Below, piece by piece: positions 8,041-17,662 of a DNA stretch of 64,000 nucleotides. Made by a program: the position numbers and the translations under genes. The DNA comes from Lentisphaerae bacterium ADurb.Bin242. GTDB lineage: Bacteria > Verrucomicrobiota > Lentisphaeria > Victivallales > UBA1829. Below the pieces are notes generated by a model. That model had not been told where the DNA came from and searched no databases. It saw only the letters and a list, made by a program, of their open reading frames with translations. Within the stretch, counting starts at the first letter, position 1; each line of letters starts with the position of its first letter. Location: positions 62,001 to 126,000 of the forward strand of contig MWCA01000002.1 of assembly GCA_002069785.1 (NCBI GenBank), in the 5' to 3' direction.

Positions 8041-10113
8041 ATGGACTTTCTCAAAATCGGACGCTTTGAACTCCGGAGACAGCAAATGAACCTCTGTATT
8101 GCACTTCCTGCGATTCTGGTGTTTGCCGGGTTGGTGTACGGCGGGTTCTTTCCCTACACATGGAAAGACAATCTGGCAGGAATTTTTCTTATCGTCGTGC
8201 CTCTGGGCGTACTTTTCCTTTCCCTCGATGTTTTCACACGGGATTTCCAGCAGGGGACAGCTCCGATCCTTTTTACGCTCCCGGTGAAACAATGGAAAGT
8301 CTACCTTGCGAAATACCTTTTCAGTCTTTTTCTTTTTCTTCTTATTGTCTTCCTCGTTTATGCAATCACGCTGCTTTCCTGCGACGACAACTCTCTGCCG
8401 AAGATTATTGGACGGCTCAACCAGTCGCGGGAAACCAACGTTGCGTTTGCCGCAGTATTTTATCCGCTGCTGCCTTTTACGATGATATTGCTGTATCTTC
8501 ATGCATCGATCACGATGTGGTGCATAGCCTTCAGGGGAACGGGCGGGATTGCCGCCGCTTTCTTCCTGATTCCGGGCGTGTTATTTCTGCTGCTGCCTTC
8601 TTTCATCTGGTTCACTCGTGACTATTCTGCTGCATTTTATGAATCGATTCCCCAGATTCTGATGTATGTAGTGATCTTCGTTTTCATCGGCGGAATCTTC
8701 TGGTGCCGCGGGATCGGGCTGGGACGTCCGATGTGGATTCTGGCGCTCAAATCGCTGGGCATTCTCTTTGCCGCCTCCCTTCTTTCGTTTGTCGTTTTCT
8801 ACGGGATTCAGATCACGGAATATATGACCACGCTCGCCAAGTTCGAAAAGACACCCGGCATCGAAATCCCGATGGGAAAGCTCTCCGTCATCCACGCAAT
8901 ATGGGAAGGCAAGGTTCCGAAGTCAGCCGACGATGTGCTGAATACCGACCTCAAGACCATGATTGAAATTCCCGTCGAAGACTACGGAAAATATTACGAC
9001 AGAGAACTGGCTTTCGTCGGTAATTCAAATCACTTCATTAACGAAGCTGTAAAAGCGAAGAATTTCGACAAGGCGCTCCGTCTTCTGGACGCCTATGAAA
9101 GCATACCGGAATACGTCATTCCGAAGGTCACATGGCAGACACGGATTCATACGGTTTCGGAACCGACGGGAAAGCCGGGAAAAATCGTTCAGCGGAAAAA
9201 GAAGGAGTTTATTGCTTTCTCCGATCCTTACACACCCGGATATTTCATCCAATACAAATATCTCCTCGGCACACCTTCTTCCGGGAAAGAGAAACAACCG
9301 TATTCCTATCTCGCGCTGCCGTTCGAAAAAGACACTCTGCCGATGATCGACGCGATGATCGCACGACTCGAAAAAAAGCCGGTCTGGAAAGACACTCCCG
9401 TCAAAATTCTGCCGCTGGGAGAAAAATCTCTATATTCTTCCGACGGAAAAAGATTTTCGACGGATAGAGCCTTGAGAGATATTCTTCCCGGCCTCGACAA
9501 GCAGGGTTTCGAACGTTTCCGCGCGGCCGCCGCATTCGTCTTCAAACCGTGCCAACAATATGAAAGCCTCTGGTTTCTGATGAGCGGGGGACGTCTGGCT
9601 CCAGCGATCACCTCCATGAAAGCCTGGATGTGGAGCGCACGCCTGCGCGCCGATATTGCGAAAGACGCGACATGCCATGAGATTCCTCGTTTTCCTGACC
9701 CGGCACAAAACAGCTCCGTCATTTACGATGACTATATGATGCACCAGAAATACCAGAACGGCATCCTCCGGAAATATCTCTGGCTGCCGCGCCTCAAGCT
9801 CCGGAAATACGCGCTGGAACACGGAACCCTCCCGGAAAAATTGTCGGACGCTTTCCCCGAAAATGAAATCATTCATACGGCAGGTGACAAAATTTATAAA
9901 CTTGAATACTGCGTCAACCCGAAACAGGAAGATTCCTATCCTCCGAGAAGCATCAACTGTCACGATTACACAGGAACGAGACGGCATCCGCATCTTCACC
10001 TGACTGAGAGGCAATACAAAGAAGGGAAGCAGTTTTTTTATAGTCCGTTTTTTGAAAAATGTGAACTCGATGAACCGGAACCGCCGCTTCCGGAAAAAAG
10101 AGGCGCGAAATGA
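8041..10113 (+). CDS. ABC-2 type permease paralog 1 with large C-terminal domain
   Basis: This is a 690-residue protein. About six transmembrane segments lie in the first 265 residues and include the ABC-2 signature TRDFQQGTAPILFTLPVKQW, the coupling region typical of such permeases. About 400 mainly soluble residues follow, far more than a usual ABC-2 permease. Near the C-terminus, LRKYALEHGTLPEKLSDAF resembles the start of the GspG-like head found in several other proteins in this window. AGGAAGG lies about 13 nt before the ATG. It is the first of three tandem paralogs served by one ATPase gene at 14309. Confidence 0.8.
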   Translation: MDFLKIGRFELRRQQMNLCIALPAILVFAGLVYGGFFPYTWKDNLAGIFLIVVPLGVLFLSLDVFTRDFQQGTAPILFTLPVKQWKVYLAKYLFSLFLFLLIVFLVYAITLLSCDDNSLPKIIGRLNQSRETNVAFAAVFYPLLPFTMILLYLHASITMWCIAFRGTGGIAAAFFLIPGVLFLLLPSFIWFTRDYSAAFYESIPQILMYVVIFVFIGGIFWCRGIGLGRPMWILALKSLGILFAASLLSFVVFYGIQITEYMTTLAKFEKTPGIEIPMGKLSVIHAIWEGKVPKSADDVLNTDLKTMIEIPVEDYGKYYDRELAFVGNSNHFINEAVKAKNFDKALRLLDAYESIPEYVIPKVTWQTRIHTVSEPTGKPGKIVQRKKKEFIAFSDPYTPGYFIQYKYLLGTPSSGKEKQPYSYLALPFEKDTLPMIDAMIARLEKKPVWKDTPVKILPLGEKSLYSSDGKRFSTDRALRDILPGLDKQGFERFRAAAAFVFKPCQQYESLWFLMSGGRLAPAITSMKAWMWSARLRADIAKDATCHEIPRFPDPAQNSSVIYDDYMMHQKYQNGILRKYLWLPRLKLRKYALEHGTLPEKLSDAFPENEIIHTAGDKIYKLEYCVNPKQEDSYPPRSINCHDYTGTRRHPHLHLTERQYKEGKQFFYSPFFEKCELDEPEPPLPEKRGAK

Positions 10114-10154
10114 ACAAAAAATCTGAAACAACAGGAAACAGGAACAACGAATGA
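10110..10154 (+). other. Possible 14-codon coupling ORF between permeases 1 and 2
   Basis: ATG at 10110 overlaps the permease-1 stop, and its own TGA overlaps the ATG of permease 2, so both junctions read ATGA. The predicted peptide is MNKKSETTGNRNNE. The same arrangement recurs at 12208-12252 with one residue changed. It may keep ribosomes translating across the junction, or may be a chance ORF preserved by recent duplication. It has no domain. Confidence 0.3.
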
Positions 10155-12211
10155 CGGACTTTCTTAAAATCGGACGTTTCGAACTCCGGAGACAGCGGTT
10201 GAACCTCTGTATCGCGTTTCCTCTGATTCTCCTGTTTGCACTGGCGATATTCGGCGGCTTTTTCCCGGAAAACTGGAAGGAAAATATGGTCACGTTTTTT
10301 CTGGTTATTGTGTCATTGGGAGGCTTTTTTCTGTCGCTCGACGTCTTCACACGGGATTTCCAGCAGGAAACGGCTCCGGTCTTTTTCACTCTTCCGGTGA
10401 ATCCGTGGAAAGTCTATCTGGCAAAATACCTCTTCAGCGTCTTCCTCGTTTTCCTGATCCTGTTTCTTGCATTCATGCTGCATGCGTTCTTCGGAGAAGG
10501 AAGAACCCTGCAATGGTTTCTGTCCCGTCACGACATGTCCGGCCAGTTCCGGGATGCAGTATCTTCCACACTGTTTTTCAGCGCTCTCCTGTTGTATTTT
10601 CACGCCTCGATTGCGATGTGGTGCATTGCGTTCAGAGGCATATCCGGAGTGGCCGCCGCTTTCTTCCTAATCCCGGGCGTATTTCTCCTGTTGTCGCCCT
10701 CTCTTGTATGGGTTTCCCGGGAATACCACCTTGTCTCATTAATCGATCTGGAAGTCGCTCTTCAACTCTTCCTCTATGCCCTGGTCTTCGTTTTCATCGG
10801 CGGAATCTTCTGGCGGCGCGGAATCGGGTTGGGACGTCCGATGTGGATTCTCGCGCTCAAATCGCTGGGGATACTCTTTGCCGCCTCCATCCTTTCGTTC
10901 GTCGTTTTCTATGGAATTCAAATCAATGAATACATGAACGTGCTTTGCAAGTTCGAAAAAATGCCCGGCATGGAGATTCCGAAAGGGAAAATCTCCGTCA
11001 TCCGCGCAATCTGGGAGGGTCAAGTCCCGAAGTCAGCCGACGACGTGTTGAACACCGATCTCAAGACCATGGTCGAAATCCCCGTCGGGGACTATGGAAA
11101 ATATTTCAGCCGTCAATTTCATTTCATGCGGGAAGCTTCCCGTTTCATCAATGACGAAGTCAAGGCGAAGCGCTTCGGCAGGGCGATTCAGCTCATGGAT
11201 GCCTATGAAATTCTTCCGGACTGCATCATTCCGGGAATCTCGTGGAACGCGTATATCCTTTTCAATCCCGGCACCATGCAGGACGGTATATCGGGAAACT
11301 CGAAAACAAAGAAACTGCGCCTGTGGGTTGAATCCAAACAGCCCAAAATCAATTTCAGCCGTCATTTCATATTGGAAACGCGTGATCTGAAGTCGATCTG
11401 GTCCACCGGGCTGACACTGCCGTTCGGGAAAGATACGCTGCCGTTTCTCGACGTCATGATCGCACGGCTTGAAAAGGCTCCGGACTGGCAGGAAATCCCT
11501 GTCAAAGTTCTGCCGTCCGGCGGAGACATCTTTTATGTTTATTCCTCGGGAGGAAAAAAACACACATGGAAGGTAAGAACCTTGCGGGATATTCTGCCCG
11601 GAGTTGAAAAACAAGGATTCGGCCGGTTCTGCGCGGCGGTTGCCTTCATTTTCAGAGTCGATAGCCCCGACGAATTCTTCTCCAGCATTCTGCAGGGAGG
11701 CCGCCTGATGCCCTCGATTTATTCGATGAAAGCATGTATGTGGAGTATCAAGAGACGTGCCGATTTGGCAAGGCGCATCCGGGAGAAAGGACTGCTCGTC
11801 TTCCGTTGGCCGCACCAGGAAAATGACGAATACACGGAAGACATCAACCTGATAATGGCTTACAAGTTTTCTGTCCGCAGGAAATATCTCTGGCTGCCGC
11901 GCCTCAAACTGCGGAAATACGCGTTGGAACATGGAACTCTTCCTGAAAAACTTTCGGACGCCCTTTCCGAAGCTGAAATTACACATTCTTGTCACGACGG
12001 AGTTCTCAAGCTGGAATATTGTGTGAACCCGCGATATGCCAAAGACTATCCGGAAGGAACGATTGTCTGCAGCGGATATGACGGTCCGAGACGTTTTCCG
12101 CATCTTCACTTGCTGCAGCGGGGCGGCAAAAATATAGTGGGTAGCCTTTATGGAGAATTCGGACTGGACGAGCCGGAACCGCCGCTTCCGGAAAAAAGAG
12201 GCGCGAAATGA
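10151..12211 (+). CDS. ABC-2 type permease paralog 2 with large C-terminal domain
   Basis: This 686-residue protein aligns with the preceding gene throughout: N-terminal FLKIGRFELRRQRLNLCIAF, the ABC-2 signature TRDFQQETAPVFFTLPVNPW, conserved segments GLGRPMWILALKSLGILF and VPKSADDVLNTDLKTM, and the tail motif LRKYALEHGTLPEKLSDAL. The middle third of the soluble part differs most. The ATG at 10151 is preceded by an AACAGGAACAACGA stretch that also precedes permease 3. It probably forms a homo- or heteromeric channel with its paralogs and the ATPase; the substrate is unknown. Confidence 0.8.
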   Translation: MTDFLKIGRFELRRQRLNLCIAFPLILLFALAIFGGFFPENWKENMVTFFLVIVSLGGFFLSLDVFTRDFQQETAPVFFTLPVNPWKVYLAKYLFSVFLVFLILFLAFMLHAFFGEGRTLQWFLSRHDMSGQFRDAVSSTLFFSALLLYFHASIAMWCIAFRGISGVAAAFFLIPGVFLLLSPSLVWVSREYHLVSLIDLEVALQLFLYALVFVFIGGIFWRRGIGLGRPMWILALKSLGILFAASILSFVVFYGIQINEYMNVLCKFEKMPGMEIPKGKISVIRAIWEGQVPKSADDVLNTDLKTMVEIPVGDYGKYFSRQFHFMREASRFINDEVKAKRFGRAIQLMDAYEILPDCIIPGISWNAYILFNPGTMQDGISGNSKTKKLRLWVESKQPKINFSRHFILETRDLKSIWSTGLTLPFGKDTLPFLDVMIARLEKAPDWQEIPVKVLPSGGDIFYVYSSGGKKHTWKVRTLRDILPGVEKQGFGRFCAAVAFIFRVDSPDEFFSSILQGGRLMPSIYSMKACMWSIKRRADLARRIREKGLLVFRWPHQENDEYTEDINLIMAYKFSVRRKYLWLPRLKLRKYALEHGTLPEKLSDALSEAEITHSCHDGVLKLEYCVNPRYAKDYPEGTIVCSGYDGPRRFPHLHLLQRGGKNIVGSLYGEFGLDEPEPPLPEKRGAK

Positions 12212-12252
12212 ACAGAAAATCTGAAACAACAGGAAACAGGAACAACGAATGA
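12208..12252 (+). other. Possible 14-codon coupling ORF between permeases 2 and 3
   Basis: This is the second copy of the short ORF at 10110-10154. It encodes MNRKSETTGNRNNE and has ATGA overlaps at both ends. The surrounding junction is almost identical to the first, so recent duplication alone could explain its conservation. Confidence 0.3.
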
Positions 12253-14312
12253 CGGACTTTCTTAAAATCGGACGTTTCGAGTTGCGGAGACAGCGGTTGA
12301 ACCTCTGCATCGCATTTCCCATGATCTTTGTGCTTGCCGCGCTGGCGTTCGGCGGAATTTTTCCGCATACTTGGAAGGACGATCTGGCGGGATACTTCAT
12401 GCTCATCGTGCCGCTGGGCGGACTTTTCCTTTCCCTCGATGTCTTCACCCGGGATTTTCACCAGGGAACGTCTCCGATCTTCTTCACGCTTCCGGTAAAA
12501 CCGTGGAAAATCTACCTTGCGAAATACCTTTTCAGCGCATCCCTTTTCCTCGTGATTCTGCTGATTTCCGTCGCGCTGACCGCATTCTTCACCAGCATCG
12601 GCACTCTGCCGTGGATTTTGGGACGGATCGACCGTCCGCACGATACGCATTCCGCGGTTATCGCCGCCTTTTATTCCATAACGTCTTTTGCCGTGATCCT
12701 GCTGTATCTTCATGCCTCGGTCATGATGTGGTGCATTGCGTTCAAGGGAAGCAGCGGGATTGCCGCATCTTTCTTCCTGATCCCGGTTGTGTTCTTTCTG
12801 CTTCTGCCTTCCTTTATCTGGTTCTCGCGGGATTATCCGGTGACGCTTTATGGATGCATTCCACAGATTCTGGTATATGTGCTGATTCTTGTTTTCATTG
12901 GAGGCCTTTTCTGGCGACGCGGAATCGGGATGGGACGTCCGATGTGGATTCTGGCGCTTAAATCGCTGGGTATCCTCTTTACCGCTTCCGTGCTTTCATT
13001 TGCAATCTTCTACTCTGTCCAGATCACGAAATACATGGTCACGCTCGCCGAGTTCGAAAAGACGCCCGGCATCGATATCCCGGTGGGAAAGATCGCCGTT
13101 GTCCGCGCAATCTGGGAGGGCAAAGTCCCGAAATCGGCCGACGATGTGCTGAATGCCGACCTGAAGACCACAATTGAAATCTCCGTCGGAGACTACGGGA
13201 AATACGCGGACCGTCTTCAGCGGTTCTTCCTGGATTCGAATCTTTTCATCACTCGCGAAGTCAGCCTCAAACACTACGACAGGGCGCTCCGACTTCTGGA
13301 CGCTTACGAAAGCATACCGGAATCCATTATCCCGCAAGTGACATGGTTCACATTCTTCCAGGAAAGAGGAAAATTCGACGAGAATGGAAGGTGGAAAAGG
13401 AAATACCGAAAAGAAATATTTGTCCAGGCGGATCACTTCATTCCCGGCAGTTTTTATCAGGGCAAATACAGGCTGAAAGGAAAGAGCAACGATGAGAAAA
13501 AAGACATGCCTTATCTCATTCTTCCTTTTGAAAAAGACACCCTTCCATTTCTGGACAGAATGATCGAACGAATGAAAAATCAGTCGGTATGGAGGGAGCG
13601 TCCCATCAAGGTTCTGCCGCTCGGAACGGAAGTCATCTCGACATTCTCCCAGAAAACCTGGGAAAGATATTATTTCGAGCAAGGCTTGCGGACATTTCTG
13701 CCCGGGATCGAGAAACACGGTTTTTCCCGGTTCCTCGATGTGGCCTTGTTTGTCTTCCGAATGGTTCCTGAATGGAGGTTCGCTCTGAATTATCCGCGGG
13801 GAGGAGATTTGAGACCGTCCATCCGATCGATGAAGGCATGGATCTGGAGCGTCGGGAAGCGCGCTGAGATTGCAAAAAGTGCCGCAAGCGGGGAAATTCT
13901 ATCTTGCCTTAATTGGTCGCAGGATACCGGGGCCTTCTATTATAACGACGTCAGGTTGAGAGAGGATTGGTACAATGATGTATCGAAAAAATATTTCTGG
14001 CTGCCGCGTCTCAAGCTCCGGAAATACGCGCTGGAACATGGAACCCTCCCGGAAAAACTCTCCGACGCCCTTTCCGAAGACGAGATCATCCATAAGGTCA
14101 ACGGCAGACTGTTCCGACTCGAATACAGCGTCCATCCGAAATACAAAAAATCCTATCCGCGCGGAAGCGTCATCAGCGGTGATTACAAAGAAACACGACG
14201 ACATCCCCGTCTGCATCTGGTAGAGAGGAAACTGCCTTTTTATGATTTTATCTATGAATGTGAACTTGATGAACCGGAAGAGCCGCTTCCGGAAAAAGGA
14301 GTCTTGAAATGA
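12249..14312 (+). CDS. ABC-2 type permease paralog 3 with large C-terminal domain
   Basis: This 687-residue paralog has the same architecture: N-terminal membrane block with TRDFHQGTSPIFFTLPVKPW, then GMGRPMWILALKSLGILF, a divergent soluble region, and LRKYALEHGTLPEKLSDAL near the end. Its stop overlaps the ATPase start as ATGA, so translation is probably coupled to the ATPase. Three unequal copies beside one ATPase suggest either subunits of one complex or alternative permeases sharing an engine. Only the family assignment is firm. Confidence 0.8.
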   Translation: MTDFLKIGRFELRRQRLNLCIAFPMIFVLAALAFGGIFPHTWKDDLAGYFMLIVPLGGLFLSLDVFTRDFHQGTSPIFFTLPVKPWKIYLAKYLFSASLFLVILLISVALTAFFTSIGTLPWILGRIDRPHDTHSAVIAAFYSITSFAVILLYLHASVMMWCIAFKGSSGIAASFFLIPVVFFLLLPSFIWFSRDYPVTLYGCIPQILVYVLILVFIGGLFWRRGIGMGRPMWILALKSLGILFTASVLSFAIFYSVQITKYMVTLAEFEKTPGIDIPVGKIAVVRAIWEGKVPKSADDVLNADLKTTIEISVGDYGKYADRLQRFFLDSNLFITREVSLKHYDRALRLLDAYESIPESIIPQVTWFTFFQERGKFDENGRWKRKYRKEIFVQADHFIPGSFYQGKYRLKGKSNDEKKDMPYLILPFEKDTLPFLDRMIERMKNQSVWRERPIKVLPLGTEVISTFSQKTWERYYFEQGLRTFLPGIEKHGFSRFLDVALFVFRMVPEWRFALNYPRGGDLRPSIRSMKAWIWSVGKRAEIAKSAASGEILSCLNWSQDTGAFYYNDVRLREDWYNDVSKKYFWLPRLKLRKYALEHGTLPEKLSDALSEDEIIHKVNGRLFRLEYSVHPKYKKSYPRGSVISGDYKETRRHPRLHLVERKLPFYDFIYECELDEPEEPLPEKGVLK

Positions 14313-15181
14313 GCGATATGGCAGTCAGTTTTCAGAACGTCGAAAAGAAATTCGGGCGCAAACAGGTGCTCCGGTCCATGAACATGAACGTCCCGGCGGG
14401 AAGCGTTTACGCGCTCCTCGGCTGCAACGGCGTCGGCAAATCCACGAGCGTGAAAATGATGGTCGGCCAGCTCGAACCGAACGCGGGCGAAATCCGCGTT
14501 CTCGGACGCGATCCGGTCCGGGACGGCGTCGAGCTCCGGCGCGAGACCGGTTATGTAGCGGAAAACCAGCGTCTTTTTAATGAACTCACGCTGGCGGAAT
14601 ACTGCGCTTTCCTGAAAAAATTCTATCCGGACTGGAACGACGAAATGTGTTCCTCCATTCTCCGGCGTTTCAAACTTCCGGCGGACGCCAAACTCGGCTC
14701 CTTCTCGCGCGGGATGTATTCAAAGGCGGCGCTGGTCGGGGCGCTCTGCCGGAAACCGAAACTCCTCGTGCTGGACGATCCCACGCTCGGACTCGATACT
14801 GCCGCGCGTCATGAATTCATGGACATGATTCTGGAAACCTTTTCCGATTTTGAACACACTGTCCTGATTTCTTCGCACATCATCAACGAACTGGAAGGAC
14901 TCTGCGACCACGCGGGAATCGTCCGGGACGGGAAAATGGTGCTCGAGGGAGACCTCGATTCGCTGAAACGCAACACCTCCAGACTTGTCATCCGGAAACC
15001 GGCGAAGGAACTGCCTCCGCTTCCGGGCGAAGTCAAGCGGATACCGAAGCTGGACGACCTCGAAATCGTGTTCGGCGGCGCCCGGGAGCCGGTCGAAAAA
15101 GCGCTGGCGGAAAACGGGATTGCGAACAGTGAAATCCATTCGCTCTCTCTGGAAGAAATCTTCCTTGCATATTCGGAATAA
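14309..15181 (+). CDS. ABC transporter ATP-binding protein
   Basis: This 290-residue nucleotide-binding subunit has Walker A GCNGVGKST (about residues 36-44), Q-loop region YVAENQ, the signature segment GSFSRGMYSK in place of LSGGQ, Walker B LLVLDDPTLGLD and the switch His in LISSHI. FSRGM-type signatures are usual in YtrB/BcrA-like exporters. A C-terminal extension of about 75 residues follows, as in that group. It is the only ATPase in the operon, so it likely powers all three permeases. Confidence 0.93.
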   Translation: MSDMAVSFQNVEKKFGRKQVLRSMNMNVPAGSVYALLGCNGVGKSTSVKMMVGQLEPNAGEIRVLGRDPVRDGVELRRETGYVAENQRLFNELTLAEYCAFLKKFYPDWNDEMCSSILRRFKLPADAKLGSFSRGMYSKAALVGALCRKPKLLVLDDPTLGLDTAARHEFMDMILETFSDFEHTVLISSHIINELEGLCDHAGIVRDGKMVLEGDLDSLKRNTSRLVIRKPAKELPPLPGEVKRIPKLDDLEIVFGGAREPVEKALAENGIANSEIHSLSLEEIFLAYSE

Positions 15182-15235
15182 CGGGTGTATAATTAATCCA
15201 TCGGTTTCGAGCGGAACGAAAAAAAGGGGGTGGTA

Positions 15236-15706
15236 ATGGTTTTATTATTGGAATTCCTGCTTTTCCGCTTCGGCTGGAAGCAATACCGCGCAGATAAACG
15301 CACCGGCGGCATGATATGGATGGCGGTGGCCGTTCTCTTCCTTCCACTGGGAGTCATCTCGGCGTTCTTTGGAGACATCTTTTTTCTGTTTCCTCTGGGA
15401 CTCATCTGGCTGGCCGTCAATAAAATACCGGATGGACGCCTCACCAAAGTGATCCTTGTCCTGCTCATCCTTCTTTCCGTCGTCGGAAGCTTTCTGATCC
15501 TGCGTTCCGCCGAATTGTTTCTGAAGGAAGCCAAGACCGACACGGACGCCCTCGTGGACAACATCATTCTCATTCTGGAACGGGGAAAAATCAGCGAACT
15601 TGCCAAACGTCTTGAAAAAGATACTGACAACCACATCCTTCATGCCGGACTGAAACGCTTCCGGGCACTTTCCGCGGATGTTGTGAAACAGACGGAGGGA
15701 AAATGA
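15236..15706 (+). CDS. Small membrane protein of unknown function
   Basis: The start is placed at ATG 15236 because AAGGGGG ends 5 nt before it; a GTG at 15230 is also in frame. The 156-residue product has three or four hydrophobic segments (LLLEFLLFRFGW; MIWMAVAVLFLPLGVISAFF; FFLFPLGLIWLAV; VILVLLILLSVVGSFLI) and then a charged helical tail of about 60 residues. No family is recognised. It lies 54 nt after the ATPase gene on the same strand and overlaps the next start by ATGA, which suggests it belongs to the operon. Confidence 0.6.
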   Translation: MVLLLEFLLFRFGWKQYRADKRTGGMIWMAVAVLFLPLGVISAFFGDIFFLFPLGLIWLAVNKIPDGRLTKVILVLLILLSVVGSFLILRSAELFLKEAKTDTDALVDNIILILERGKISELAKRLEKDTDNHILHAGLKRFRALSADVVKQTEGK

Positions 15707-17238
15707 TGGAAACGGCAAGGCCCACTTTCGGCATCCTGCCTGGAGATATTTTCGTTAACCTGCTGCTCATCACACCCTTGCTGGGATTCTTATGCGGAAT
15801 CGGATTTTATTTTTATGTGATCTGGAGTTCAAAAAACAGCAGGTTGACACGAGTTCTTTATACGCTCCTTTTTCCTGCATTATTTGTTCTGATCGTGTTG
15901 CCTCCTCTTTATTCGGTCAAAACAGGGTACAGGCACAACGCTAACGGTTTGGGCCTCACAAAACTCAGACTTGCCATTTCCCGATCTTCGAATGATCCCG
16001 CCGAGTCCGCCGAACTTCTCAAAATTCTGCGGGAATGGCGGAAAAATGAAGATCGCGATTACAGGGATTTATGGAACACCCTTCACAACCGCTATCAGGA
16101 TAAGATGTCTCGAGTGCAGATGTTTCCGGAAGAAATTGAACTCAAACTCCCCCCGGATGAAACTCCCGGATGCCTTCCGATCATCAAAGCGCCGCCGATC
16201 AAGCCGGGTCCGGAAGTGGATTATTCCATGGTCAATGGCTTTGCCGAACGGGTCGATGAGAGGAAACAGAGAATGGCGGAACCCTATTGGAGAGGGAAAG
16301 GGATTCTAGTGACCGGAAAACTCAATGTTGAGGGGATGAAGAATGTGAAACGGGTGGCTGCAAAAACTTCGTTTGTCACGGAGGACGGTGTTTTTGCACA
16401 ATCCGTCTGTATTGGAAAAACGCTGCGCTTTGTCCAACACGGTTATGAGCCGCTGGACATCCATCTTGCCCCGGAACGTTTCCGCGGAATACGTTCTTTT
16501 GATGTGGGCAATATCGTGCTCCGGAAGGCGTCTCCGGAACACCTTTCTCAAATATCGTTCACCGTCGAGCTGCCGCGGGGAATCAAAAATGCCCTTGTCA
16601 CCCTGAGGAACGGCAATCTCCCCTCCTGTTCGAATGACGACGGTCATGAATGCGCAGCGCCGACCCGTGTCGTGATGGAACAGTTCAGAGTCGAACCCGG
16701 AAAGAAGACGGTCATCACCGGTCTTTCCCGGATTCCGTATGAACTGGAATTCACCGCCAATAATTGTGTCCGGCGGACCAAATATTTCAACGGTGGAATA
16801 CGATCAATCGATTTCGGGACGGTTGCGCTGGCGGAGGCAAAGGAAGCCGTTTTCCGGGTGCTGAACCTGAAAGATAAAAAACCGGAGTGGAAAAAGTCGA
16901 AAATCCTGATCGACGGAGGAAACCAAAGCGAACTGAACCTGACGACATACCATATTGGTTCGAATGCATATTGGTATCGAATTTACTTGCAGCCTGATCC
17001 GAAGTCGGAAAAGATATTCGGAGAATTTCATTGGGCTCCGACCATCTTCACCGACTACGGACGTATTCAGGACGGGACAACCCTCCGTCCGGAAGCGCTG
17101 CCTCAGCCCATCGGAAAATTCAGGCAGAATGTTTTTCTTGAACCCGATCACTTATACCGGCTTGAATCGGATTCATTCCAGCTGGACTTGCTGATCGAAA
17201 TGCTGCCGACTTCCGAACGACAGCCGCTGATGAAATGA
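15703..17238 (+). CDS. Membrane-anchored protein with carboxypeptidase-regulatory-like beta domain
   Basis: This 511-residue protein has two transmembrane segments near the N-terminus (residues about 15-40 and 50-70). A charged helical stretch follows, then a mostly beta region. The segment KGILVTGKLNVEGMKNVKRV to GKTLRFVQHGYEPLDIHL has the pattern of carboxypeptidase-regulatory-like repeats: a short name-strand, a variable loop and a GY-containing strand. This domain usually sits outside the cytoplasm. It is translationally coupled to the preceding gene through ATGA. No enzymatic motif is visible. Confidence 0.6.
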   Translation: MMETARPTFGILPGDIFVNLLLITPLLGFLCGIGFYFYVIWSSKNSRLTRVLYTLLFPALFVLIVLPPLYSVKTGYRHNANGLGLTKLRLAISRSSNDPAESAELLKILREWRKNEDRDYRDLWNTLHNRYQDKMSRVQMFPEEIELKLPPDETPGCLPIIKAPPIKPGPEVDYSMVNGFAERVDERKQRMAEPYWRGKGILVTGKLNVEGMKNVKRVAAKTSFVTEDGVFAQSVCIGKTLRFVQHGYEPLDIHLAPERFRGIRSFDVGNIVLRKASPEHLSQISFTVELPRGIKNALVTLRNGNLPSCSNDDGHECAAPTRVVMEQFRVEPGKKTVITGLSRIPYELEFTANNCVRRTKYFNGGIRSIDFGTVALAEAKEAVFRVLNLKDKKPEWKKSKILIDGGNQSELNLTTYHIGSNAYWYRIYLQPDPKSEKIFGEFHWAPTIFTDYGRIQDGTTLRPEALPQPIGKFRQNVFLEPDHLYRLESDSFQLDLLIEMLPTSERQPLMK

Positions 17239-17281
17239 AACGCCTATTGTTGAATGACAAAAACGCCAAGGAGGTGCCTGA

Positions 17282-17572
17282 ATGAACCAGATAGTCTTCA
17301 TGGACATCAAAAGCAGGAATGCCAATTTCATTTATCTCGCCGTTCTATGGCTTGCGGTTCGCGCGTTCATGGGCTGGAGCTACACCAGCTGGCACTGGCT
17401 CAGGCCGAGAGACGCACGGCTGGATAAAACGTCTTTTTTATGCTTCGTGACCGCCTTGACACTGCTCGCGGTCGAATTCATTTTGAATTATCCACCGGAC
17501 AAACTCTGGCTCCGGATCGTCAGTGCCGTTCTTGCTTTGCTTTTCCTGGGATTTTCCATGCCGACCTCATAG
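17282..17572 (+). CDS. Small three-helix membrane protein
   Basis: This 96-residue protein consists almost wholly of three hydrophobic segments (FIYLAVLWLAVRAFMGW, SFLCFVTALTLLAVEFIL, IVSAVLALLFLGFSM). A strong ribosome site, AAGGAGGTG, precedes the ATG. It lies in the same co-directional run as the ABC genes. No family is recognised. Confidence 0.55.
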   Translation: MNQIVFMDIKSRNANFIYLAVLWLAVRAFMGWSYTSWHWLRPRDARLDKTSFLCFVTALTLLAVEFILNYPPDKLWLRIVSAVLALLFLGFSMPTS

Positions 17573-17662
17573 CATTCGGGGGAGAAACAAACGCAAAAAA
17601 ATATGGACAGGAACAGAAAAACTTACGGGAATATCAATCCAATAATGAAACAGGAGGCGGCT

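Larger units (their letters stand above)
8041..14312 (+). repeat. Three tandem paralogous permease genes
   Basis: Three copies of about 2.1 kb follow each other. The junctions at about 10073-10222 and 12171-12320 are nearly identical at the DNA level at an offset of 2098 bp, covering the end of one gene, the short linker and the start of the next. The inner coding regions are much more diverged, so the junctions may have been homogenised recently. Confidence 0.8.
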
